64,000 nt of DNA from Terebella lapidaria. Lineage: Eukaryota > Annelida > Polychaeta > Terebellida > Terebellidae. Where the stretch lies: NCBI GenBank assembly GCA_949152475.1, contig OX424564.1, positions 7,812,001-7,876,000 on the forward strand. Direction: 5' to 3'. The notes under the pieces were generated by a model that worked only from the letters and a program-made list of their open reading frames with translations, did not search any database and was not told where the DNA came from. Below, piece after piece: positions 24,749 to 34,336 of the stretch. The translations under genes were made by a program, and so were the position numbers. How positions within the stretch are numbered: position 1 is the stretch's first letter; each line of letters begins with the position of its first letter.

Positions 24749-25043
24749 CATTATTCATGAGCAGTGCTGCCACTTGGAGAATGTCAGCTCATAACATGAC
24801 TTCCTGTGTTGTCATAGCAACACTTTCAATTATGACATCATAAGTGTCAATTTGAAATCACATTCTTGGGCAAACAATTCATTTTAAACAGGACACTCAG
24901 TTGTTAAACACTCCCAGTGCAGCTGATGAGTCCCCTTGAGGGACGAAACGCGTCCAGCTGTTAATGGGTGCCAGTGTCGCATTCCCGAAAAACGATGCTA
25001 TGATATTTAGGTGCAAAGTTCAGCCCCTGCCTCGTCTCGTTTC
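24749..25043 (+). repeat. Direct repeat 1 of the hammerhead element (295 bp)
   Basis: Nearly identical to 25272-25566, at an offset of 523 bp. Begins CATTATTCATGAGCAGTG and ends CCTCGTCTCGTTTC. Confidence 0.92.
24909..24976 (+). ncRNA. Type I hammerhead ribozyme, copy 1
   Basis: Core CTGATGA at 24923-24929, then stem II GTCCC / GGGAC (24930-24934 with 24940-24944, loop CTTGA), GAAA at 24945-24948, stem III as the palindrome ACGCGT (24948-24953) and a predicted cut after C24954. Stem I pairs GC.G with C.GC next to the core (one A-A mismatch), then CCCA/TGGG and CACT/AGTG across an internal loop. The two-base stem III cannot close in a monomer; hammerheads of this kind act as dimers. Confidence 0.88.
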
Positions 25044-25271
25044 GATACATTATTATTTCTGTTGGGTCTTAGCCTTGCTTTGAGGAGTTGTCATTCTGTT
25101 TGCCAAAAGCAACACTGTCACACAAGACAGGAAGCCATACTCAAATTGACTCCTACTAAATATGCGTGTCAACTAGACAAATGTGCCTTTGAACTGTTGT
25201 GGTGTTTATCAACTGTAAACCCCAAAATCTTTGAACAACAAAACTGAGAGATAACTTTTTACCAAAAAGCT

Positions 25272-25566
25272 CATTATTCATGAGCAGTGTTGCCACCTGG
25301 TGAATGCCGGCTCATAACATGACTTCCTGTGTTGCCATAGCAACACTTTCATTTATGACATCATAAATGTCAATTCGAAATCACATTCTTGGGCGAACAG
25401 TTCATTCTAAACAGGACACTCAGTTGTTAAACACTCCCAGTGCTGCTGATGAGTCCCCTTGAGGGACGAAACGCGTCCAGCTGGTAATGGGTGCCAGTGT
25501 AGCATTCCCGAAAAACGATGCTATGATATTTAGGTGCAAGGTTCAGCCCCTGCCTCGTCTCGTTTC
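25272..25566 (+). repeat. Direct repeat 2 of the hammerhead element (295 bp)
   Basis: Second copy of 24749-25043 with few substitutions. It ends 19 bp before the right target duplication. Confidence 0.92.
25432..25499 (+). ncRNA. Type I hammerhead ribozyme, copy 2
   Basis: Same fold as copy 1: CTGATGA 25446-25452, GTCCC/GGGAC, GAAA 25468-25471, ACGCGT, cut after C25477. Here stem I next to the core is a perfect GCTG/CAGC, so this copy looks the more active. The two cut sites lie exactly 523 nt apart, defining a unit-length RNA. Confidence 0.9.
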
Positions 25567-26153
25567 ATTACAAAATATAATATACTATTTTAAAAATAGT
25601 ATCGCAAGGGACAGTTTTTCATGCAGTGATGCAAAAGTAACAAAAAATGCTGAGAATATGGAGAAATACATAGCCCCGTCACTTGAAACACGTATATGAA
25701 TGGTATATTATAGTGATGGTACCACAAATATTCAGTTTGATTCTTTTGTGTTGCAAATACCGACAATATACGAAATTCATGTCTTTGTTTATGTTAGCGC
25801 AGATGTAAACAATTCAATAACATCGTGCGTTTTTACGTTGTGTTCAAACTCTACTGCAGGGTCATGCGGACGTATTTTGGGGGTTGTAATGGTACTATAT
25901 CATCTAATATATGCTAGCCAATTGACTGATAATGAATTATTATGAAACCGATTATTCCACTTTAAAAGCATCTACTCGTGGGAGGTGACGTGTGACTAAA
26001 AGAAATATGATGTATGCAGAAGGTATAGGTTTTTGGTAGGCCTTAGTATCCAAGAGCATCACCCGGACAACGCTTGGAATTTACATTTGTGGTATCTCGT
26101 CGTAATAAATGTATGCTGTAGATGATAAATAGGCAAATATTTCTTATGTATGT

Positions 26154-26606
26154 AAGGCCAAAAAAAAGTATTATGGTTCTGGTTATTGGGGTCCCCGAAA
26201 AAGTGATGCGACGACGCGATTTTTTTTTTTTTTTTTTTTTTTTTTCTGTGCTAAAATTGGCGGCCGATGACGGATCCGGTCAAATATGGCCCATTTGACC
26301 AACCAGTTTCCCCTAAAATCGGCTGTTGATAAGTGAGCCGGTTGAATTTGCCCTGTTTTGCCAATTATACACCAAGTTTTGCAATGTCAAAGACACTCGG
26401 GACCATTCTACTTGATCATTATCTCTCAAAAATCGGTATACGGGTGTCAATTTACCAAAAAAAGAAAAAAAAAGAAATTCAGCTCTCAAAAAGTGATGCG
26501 CGCGATTTTTCTTTGTTGGTTTAAAAAAAAAACGAGTGATGCGCAGGGTTAAAACTGACGCGCGCGCCTAACCAGGACCATAATAACCATACTTTTTTTG
26601 CCTAAG
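26154..26606. mobile_element. MITE with A-rich terminal inverted repeats (~450 bp)
   Basis: Left AAGGCCAAAAAAAAGTATTA and right complement CCTTAGGCAAAAAAAGTATG are inverted; both continue into ATGGT(T/C)CTGGTTA. The interior holds poly(T) and several AAAGTGATGCG(C/A) repeats. There is no ORF. Confidence 0.65.
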
Positions 26607-27545
26607 GTACGTACTTTATAAAATAAGATTTGAGTAAACTGTGAATATGATTGAGTTTCTGCTCAATTATATGCTTCGCCTACTATAATATAGTGTGATC
26701 GCGAGAGTTGGTCACCACTCTCGAACAGATGAGTCAAACTCATCAGATGAGGATACTTGTTAAGTTATTGGTTTTAATACGTCACTGGTATCTAACATGT
26801 CCTATGTGAAAGACTTGTATATAGATACAATATATAGTCTGTTCTGGGTGCCCTAGAGATCACTTTACTTTCACTTTAATTCGTCGACTATAATGAGTTA
26901 TGGGAACTAGAAATAGTAATGTCGTGCCATGAATCCGACGACTATACCTCTAAAATCCTCGATGCCTGATTTTCACATTTTCCTTTTATGGTGATCTTGA
27001 AATATTGCCTTATATTACAAATAAGAACAAAAATGATCTGCCTGATTTATATAGTAATATGTGCATGACGAAGGTTTATGCATCCTCAATGGTGTCTCTC
27101 CCCAATAATGCTCTCCTTGGTCCAATTTCCATGGCCTTGGAGAGTTTATGAATGCCAGTTCCGGGGCGGATCCAGGATTCTGAAGGAGGGCCAAGACATG
27201 AAATATCGCGAAGCGAGGGGGTGAAGACCGAGGGTATGGGTTTCATTTGGTCCATTTTCCATTCCCCCAAAGTGTTTTTGCATGACTTATTCAGGCCCAG
27301 GTGTAGAATGTTACTAAGCCATCTGAAGCAAGCCCCTGTCGGCCGTGGGCGGCCCCCAGAAGCTGGCGGTATTTGTGTGCCTAATGTAGCATTCCAGAGC
27401 TCCCCTGGCTCTGACTATCAAACATTTTTTACACCCATAAATTGAATATGGCATACAATATTACTTGGTTTTGGACCCCATTGAAGGATTATGTGCATCT
27501 GCCTATTCAATGCTCTCAATTCATTAAGAAGGTGGAGCCCAGAAA
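26607..27545. other. Non-coding stretch; possible transposon end at 27.16-27.23 kb
   Basis: GGGGCGGATCCAGGATTCT at about 27162 resembles a motif common at the ends of invertebrate DNA repeats. Its partner end was not found. Confidence 0.3.
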
Positions 27546-27549
27546 GTGC

Positions 27550-27803
27550 TCGCACTGAGAACAAGTGGGTTGGCTGTAGAGTGACACGGGGCCCCAGAAA
27601 CCAAAGCTACTTCCCGGAGTAATTTCTTGAAATCTTGACAAAAACGTCCTCCCCACTCTTTTTCTCCATTTTCCTGCATTCACTGAGAACAAGTGGGTGG
27701 GCTGTCGAGCAAATATACTGCTCGCGACCTCGGACCCCAGAATCTAAAGCTAATTCCCAATGTAATATATCTTAAGAATACTTCCTACCCCCCCCCCCCC
27801 CCC
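27550..27803. repeat. Direct repeat of about 115 bp, offset about 131 bp
   Basis: CACTGAGAACAAGTGGGT, GGCTGT(A/C)GAG, CCCCAGAA(A/T)C(C/T)AAAGCTA and CTTCCC/ATTCCC occur twice. The second copy ends in a C-run of about 17 and is paralogous to 51.46-51.55 kb. Confidence 0.75.
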
Positions 27804-28247
27804 CATTCTTTCCTTCTTTTTGTAGGGGGTGGGGGGAAGGAAACTAAACCTGCTCCTGCCATAGTTTTATTCCACAATACAAATTTACCGGCGTCACCGA
27901 CATGCCACTCATCAATGTAACCCTGCTCCAATCACCTGTTCACTGTTGTTTCCCATTACTTGCAATGCGATATAGGCCTATGTATGTCAGTCCAGCAGGT
28001 CACATCTGTGAAAGTCAGCAATAGAACTTGCCACAGATGTACATGTATTCCAACAATGTGTTTTTTGCTTCGGGGGTGACAGTGGGATTTCCATACACTG
28101 ATGTGAAGTGAAATCACAGGATGCTGTAACGTGATATCACACTCCGGTCCAATGATATGTGGCGATTTTTCTATTTTCGTTTAGTTGATCTCTATTTTCA
28201 CTGGTGGTTCATTACCATGATTACAAACTGTTATTTTGGGATATGCT

Positions 28248-28921
28248 ATGCCTTGGAATCTATTTGCATTTGTTTTAGGTAAGTCAAAAATTAATTCAAA
28301 ATAGTTGGTTGTTTACTGTTGTAGTCATGTTTTGAGCTGTATCATATATTCCCATTTGCTTACTTCAAATGGGAAAATGGTTTCCAAGGAACAATTATCG
28401 CTATTGTAATGTAAACTATTTGGTGGGTTTAGGGTTGATCCTTACCCTTGTCATGGAGTGTGCATGTCTGGAGTGCTGGCAGTGTGTAGCTGATGACTGT
28501 CACCTGGACCCCATGTACAACTACAAGGCATTCCACACCAAATGTGAAACTAAACAAAGAAACTGAAACGGGAAATGGATTGCATGGGAAAATCGGACTG
28601 CATATGATCTTCCAATCACATCACCTCGGATCATTCACCGATGTTACATTTTTATTGCATGATTTCCAGAAAATTGAGTATCGAGGACGAGATCTCTGGT
28701 CGGGTGTTGAACATGTGTCAACTATCAGGAGCTGTTCAAGTGGGAAATGTGTTCCACAAAAAGACAACTGTACTGAAAAACGACTATCGAATCCCGGTTG
28801 TATGGTGCGACATTGCTGTCAGAATAGACTCTGTAACAGAGCCGACAGCATATCTGGATTATCACATGTGACGTTCTGGATAACAAAAATGTGTATATCA
28901 TATATTTTACTTCCAAAATGA
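28248..28921 (+). pseudogene. LU (Ly6/uPAR three-finger) gene copy A, probably broken at the exon 2 donor
   Basis: Exon 1 is 28248-28278 (MPWNLFAFVL, phase 1, donor GTAAGT). Exon 2 starts at 28433 after TTTAG and completes a signal peptide and the ECWQC start of the LU domain. A deletion after about 28545 removes the end of exon 2 and its donor, so the frame stops at 28566. Exon 3 (28670-28921, after TTTCCAG) is intact, with HCCQNRLCN and a hydrophobic tail. Compared with copy C, the lost piece includes the CEPGxxCQ segment. Unless an unseen splice rescues it, the product is a truncated secreted peptide lacking the second half of the fold. Confidence 0.75.
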
Positions 28922-29019
28922 TTGCTATAATGTGTACAAATGAATGTAAATTCATGTTCCTGAAGTTGTGTATGTTGTATGCACAATTGATTACCACCCA
29001 ACTAAATATGTATTTGTTG

Positions 29020-29262
29020 ACCTAGCTTTGTTGATCTCGATATATCAACTATTAGCTTGACAAATCGACTTACGTAAGTCAATAAATCAACTTACAGAAG
29101 ATAAATCGACAGACATATCTCGATATATGTAAGTCAAAATTTATCGAGATAGTAAGTCGATTAATCGAGATAGTAAATCAATTTGTCAATAGAGCCAAGT
29201 AAGTTGCTTATTCAAGATAATAAGTCGATCATCGTGTAAATCGACGAATAAAAGTATATAAA
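29020..29262. repeat. Palindrome-rich repeat built on AAGTCGAT / ATCGAGATA motifs
   Basis: TCGATATAT, AAATCGACTTA, TAAGTCAA, ATCGAGATAGTAAGTCGATT and their complements alternate for about 240 bp. It is absent from the paralogous stretch at 52.7 kb, so it was probably inserted after the duplication. Confidence 0.6.
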
Positions 29263-29399
29263 TTGAGTTAGGTGACCATATTCCTCTACCGTACTCGAAT
29301 AGATATAATAGTAGTAATGAATCGGTATGCCTTGATACATACATTCACCTAAAAAACCGACGATGACTCATTAAAAATTATTTTCATAAGTTGTTGGGC

Positions 29400-31015
29400 A
29401 GTTGTATACTAATTCCATCAGATGTACAGTAGAAACAACTACATTAACCACACTGTCTGCCCCTGATGACGCCAGTGTGTCTTTCGATAAAGTATTTGGT
29501 TGGGCTTTGTTTCTATTGCAAAATGTTGCATTTTATACTTGTTATTGAAATCATCACAATTTGGTTGTATTGGTGGTAATAGATTGATACTTACATCACT
29601 ACCTGACTGTTATTCTACAACGATATCTACAGTGAAATCAAACCCAAATTGCTCTTACATGGAAATGTTAGTACTTGGTGTTCAATAGATAAGTTTAGAA
29701 TATGTTACGATCAATTCAAGGTGCTCAAATAAATATTTATAGCCTGTATACAATTTGCTTACTTGAAGCAAAAAATACTTCGTGTTTTACTATTCAACAA
29801 ACACATATCTATCTATCTATATATATATATTGGCTGCTTGAATCTTTGCATAAGTTCGCATGGTATCAAAAATGCCAATTCTACGGCAAATTTATGGACG
29901 CAATATATCGATTTTGCCATTGAAATATGCTTAGCTGGACCATAATTCAGTTGAGATACCGGAAACGAAACTGGATCGGGGTACAGCTGCCGTGACATAG
30001 GCAATGTTAGGCAAAAGATCAATATTTCAGCATTATGATATATTGTGAGCGATATTTCACTGGGCCACTTGGCATCATTAGCAACGTTGTTTGGTTTTTG
30101 GGGTCCTGTATTGCATGCATCAAACGCATGTCTTGATCTCGACTCATGGGCGCCATCACGCATTATGGATCGGCCTCACGCAACCTCGCCTCGAATGATT
30201 CGTTTTAGTACACATTTTCCCTCAATGGAGACATCCCTCATTTCAGACAACTTAAGAAGAATTGTGCCTCAATATATGAATACAAACACATGAATATTAC
30301 TGAAACGTGCATATTATATGGATAATATTTTGATAAAATAACCAGTTCAGTTAATATTCCACATTCCGTATCATGTGTGAGTATGAATCATCCAACGGAA
30401 CAATAACAAAATTCACTGGTGTAACTTTGAATTTCATATTTTGACACATAAATACTTTGTTTAATGGTTCTACAATGCACGAGCTGCAGATGCGTGTACT
30501 TGTTGAGTACCTAATATCATCCGTTTGACTGCCGATGCTGGTACTACATTCCCGGACATCTGCAATTCTGGCCTTTGCAATCATTGTTTAGATGTAATTT
30601 TTAGTATAGGAATTAAGAAAAATGAATATCTGGAATTTGAAAATCCTAATGTTGACCAAAACAAGGCCAAAGAATGTAACATACATCCACTTCAGGTTCG
30701 TCTGGTTATATCGTCTAACATTCATCAATAATATTTTCCTTTACAGAGAGAAAAAAGGGCTCCACGTGGGCCTCCAGACACTACCTGATTCTTAGTGGAC
30801 CGTAAGTGTCCACCCAGAAACAAGCAGCAGGCATAGAATGTCTGCTATTTGAAAAGGTTTACCATTCCCGCTGCAATTAGGCCAAGTTTCAGTTGGAATA
30901 TAGAAGCTGATAAAACATAATGTTATCCCTGTTTAAGCTATTCCCTGAATAGTCCACGCTGGCATAGCTTTGCTGTGCATCTACATTTTCTAATCAATTA
31001 CAGACCAAGTTCTGG
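29400..31015. repeat. Duplicated non-coding blocks (shared with 43.75, 52.7 and 57.0 kb)
   Basis: 29400-29630 (CACACTGTCTGCCCCTGATG) recurs at 57000-57150 and 43755-43870. R4 lies at 29790-30300. 30300-30900 is collinear with 53035-53700 (CGAGCTGCAGATGCGTGTAC). A (TATC)n/(AT)n microsatellite is at 29811-29830. Confidence 0.7.
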
Positions 31016-31091
31016 TCAGCATCTCTGATGGCATTTCTCTGCATTCGAAACCATCAGCATCTCTGATGGCATTTCTCTGCATTCGAAACCA
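31016..31091. repeat. 38-bp tandem duplication
   Basis: TCAGCATCTCTGATGGCATT...CCA occurs twice head to tail. The paralogue at 53.82 kb has one copy, so this happened after the large duplication. Confidence 0.92.
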
Positions 31092-31532
31092 GAGAGTGTG
31101 ACACACAACTGGTTGTGGTGATTACATGATGCAAATGCAATAATCAAATCTACATAACATTAAGATCCACTGAGATAAGGGTTATGCATTTTTGGGGGGT
31201 AATTTCCAGAGAATCTAGTACGGCAGAGATATCGCGCTATTTCCTGAGTGTAGATCCCTTTACTGTGGATTCGACAGGCTCTTCACTCCGGGTCGAGCCG
31301 ACATGACTTTCAAGCCACAATCCCTCTCACATTGTCTTGCTTGTCTTGTGTGTCAGACTGGAGCTTGTTGCCATTTGCTCTATAATTTCATGCTCGAATA
31401 TGCGTCAGCAAAGTGTTTCTGTTTCGTGAGCGTGGAACCCACACACACTGTTTGAAAATGAAATCACCTGGTTATGTAACAGTATTCACTGGTGAATCAC
31501 TACATGTCTTTACTCACAATTACGGGTATGCT

Positions 31533-32500
31533 ATGACTTGCATTTCGATTTTTATCACAATAGTATGTGCAGATCACATATAATTCTTCTTAGCTTGTTG
31601 TAATCATGTTTTCAGCTGTATAATATGGTACTCTATATGTGATCGAGTGTTGAATTACGCGAGCTTTCATATTGAATGTATATTTTTTTTAAATAGCTGA
31701 TCATGTATGACTTGACGTTCAAATATATATTTGCTTGGACACGTTGTGGTTAAGGCTTTTGACACCAAAATATTGAGTAAATGTTCTGTATGAAGCTAGT
31801 TTCATCTCATATCTCATTGTTTCCACCATATCGCAGTATGTTGATGCTTAAACTAGAGAATGACATACTGGCCATGGCGAACTTCAGTGGAGATCATCTT
31901 TGCCTAATTGGATGAATCATTATTGTTATTACATATTGTTCGATGGGATTAGGGTTGATTGTTACCCTTGTCGTGAAATGTACAATTCTGGAATGCTAGC
32001 AGAGTGTAGCTGATGACTGTCACCTCGGTCTCCTGTACAACTACAAGGCATTTCGCACCACCAGTGAACCAGGCCTGCTCTGCCAGGTAAGTTTTCTTGA
32101 TACATGAAACACATGAAGTTAACACATGAAGCTAGCAAAACCAATGTCTATGAATCGGAGAAATGATTGCTTGGGAAAGTCTGACAGCATATGATATTTC
32201 AATTACTTCACTTAATGTTGACTAATCTGTAATTTTTGTTGTTTTATCCCAAAAATTTGAGTATTGAAGGCGGGATCTCTGGTCGGGTGTTGAATATGTA
32301 TCAACCATCAGGAGCTGCTCAAGTGGAAAATGTGTTCCACAAAAAACTCTACTGAAAAACGACTATCGAACCCAGGCCGTATGGTGCGACATTGCTGCCA
32401 AAATAGACTTTGTACTATAGCTAGCAGCATATATGGATTATCACATGTGACGTTCTGGATTAAATGTATAAGTATGATCTTGCAGGTGTGTATGTTGTAT
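31533..32500 (+). pseudogene. LU gene copy B, pseudogene
   Basis: The exon 1 remnant starts with ATG at 31533, but its donor (ATA before GTATGT) shifts phase. Exon 2 at 31953-32086 keeps the 134-bp length and donor GTAAGT, but carries a nonsense codon, TAG at 31997-31999, where copies A and C have Trp of the CWQC motif, and a Cys-to-Ser change later. The exon 3 acceptor is lost (CCCAAAAA replaces TTCCAG) and a TGA follows within five codons. HCCQNRLC is still readable in another frame. Clearly dead. Confidence 0.9.
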
Positions 32501-34336
32501 GTTGAGCTGTTCATTGGACACAAAACGAATGTGATAACAATACTGATGTAGGTAGACCAAAGACAGGGATATTATTGGCGAGTATTGATTGGAACATGTT
32601 TGTATGTGTCTGAATTGCCAATAATATTATTCATCGAAAATTAAATATTATTATATCTCAGATACTCATATAGACTTGAAAAAGAGTTGGGTAGTATGAA
32701 CAACTTTTTAGATGTAAACAATGTGTTAATCATAAAACGAGAGCAGTTGTTGTAGTCTCTTTTCTACAAGTTCGACCACTTTAATTCGAATTCGAAAGGA
32801 TTCTCTCTGAATACCATAATGATAACAAGGTTCTTGGAATAAACTTGTATCTCCCTCAGTTCTCAAATTTTACGTCAAAAGCAGTCATGCAAACTATGTT
32901 TTCCATAAATCCATAATTATAACGTGGCTGTGGAGTGTTGAGAAATGTCCAATTATGTGGATTTTTAGTGAGATCCACAGACAGTCAACACGTGGATATA
33001 TGATATGGATAATTAACCCTACAGTTGAGTTCAGACTGATGTAATCTCATGATTCCATGCCGAATTATTTATACAAACAGTCCCACTCACACGATTGACA
33101 CAACCACTTAACTATATTTGCTTCAGTATTTTTTCAAATGTACTGGGAAACTATCACGCGTGATGGTAACAATTGGTAACGGTGATATTAACTTATGGCT
33201 TCAATCATTTCCTTCATTTAACAACTGCTGATTTCATTTCTGTGGTTTGGTGGAGAACAATCTCAATATTTAAATTGTGGAAATTGTGGGTAATCTAGCA
33301 TATAGCATATCGGGTGTTGAATATGTATCAACCATCAGGAGCTGCTCAAGTGGAAAATGTGTTCCACAAAAAACTCTACTGAAAAACGACTATCGAACCC
33401 AGGCCGTATGGTGCGACATTGCTGCCAAAATAGACTTTGTACTATAGCTAGCAGCATATATGGATTATCACATGTGACGTTCTGGATTAAATGTATAAGT
33501 ATGATCTTGCAGGTGTGTATGTTGTATGTTGAGCTGTTCATTGGACACAAAACGAATGTGATAACAATACTGATGTAGGTAGACCAAAGACAGGGATATT
33601 ATTGGCGAGTATTGATTGGAACATGTTTGTATGTGTCTGAATTGCCAATAATATTATTCATCGAAAATTAAATATTATTATATCTCAGATACTCATATAG
33701 ACTTGAAAAAGAGTTGGGTAGTATGAACAACTTTTTAGATGTAAACAATGTGTTAATCATAAAACGAGAGCAGTTGTTGTAGTCTCTTTTCTACAAGTTC
33801 GACCACTTTAATTCGAATTCGAAAGGATTCTCTCTGAATACCATAATGATAACAAGGTTCTTGGAATAAACTTGTATCTCCCTCAGTTCTCAAATTTTAC
33901 GTCAAAAGCAGTCATGCAAACTATGTTTTCCATAAATCCATAATTATAACGTGGCTGTGGAGTGTTGAGAAATGTCCAATTATGTGGATTTTTAGTGAGA
34001 TCCACAGACAGTCAACACGTGGATATATGATATGGATAATTAACCCTACAGTTGAGTTCAGACTGATGTAATCTCATGATTCCATGCCGAATTATTTATA
34101 CAAACAGTCCCACTCACACGATTGACACAACCACTTAACTATATTTGCTTCAGTATTTTTTCAAATGTACTGGGAAACTATCACGCGTGATGGTAACAAT
34201 TGGTAACGGTGATATTAACTTATGGCTTCAATCATTTCCTTCATTTAACAACTGCTGATTTCATTTCTGTGGTTTGGTGGAGAACAATCTCAATATTTAA
34301 ATTGTGGAAATTGTGGGTAATCTAGCATATCAGAAT
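32283..34336. repeat. Tandem duplication of 1027 bp, no visible divergence
   Basis: 32283-33309 and 33310-34336 read the same wherever compared, including the LU exon 3 remnant. The junction repeats TAATCTAGCATAT. The paralogue at 54.75-55.80 kb has a single copy. Very recent, or an assembly artefact. Confidence 0.92.

Larger units (their letters stand above)
24701..25601. mobile_element. Hammerhead-ribozyme retroelement (retrozyme-like) with 16-bp target duplication
   Basis: The insert occupies 24717-25585. Its flanks, 24701-24716 and 25586-25601, are the same 16 bases (TATTT[C/T]AAAAATAGTA) with one mismatch; the sister MITE has one such site and no insert. Inside are two 295-bp direct repeats (24749-25043 and 25272-25566) around a 228-bp unique centre, giving a 523-bp period. 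Each repeat holds a type I hammerhead. There is no protein of its own, so it must be mobilised in trans. Known families with this layout are retrozymes and Penelope-like elements (hammerheads in pseudo-LTRs). A C-run of about 17 lies at the left edge. The nearest class is an inference; the ribozyme core and repeats are seen directly. Confidence 0.85.
24537..25968. mobile_element. MITE family copy 2, split by the hammerhead element
   Basis: The ends TTGAAATGGAATAATCGGTT and (complement) TTTTAAAGTGGAATAATCGG match those of copy 1 at 21176, in inverted orientation. Removing 24717-25585 and one 16-bp duplication leaves about 547 bp collinear with copy 1. Confidence 0.7.

Noticed and set aside
29462..29500. 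Hammerhead-like CTGATGA in the 29.4 and 57.0 kb blocks
   Set aside because: No GAAA with a matching stem II follows at a suitable distance.
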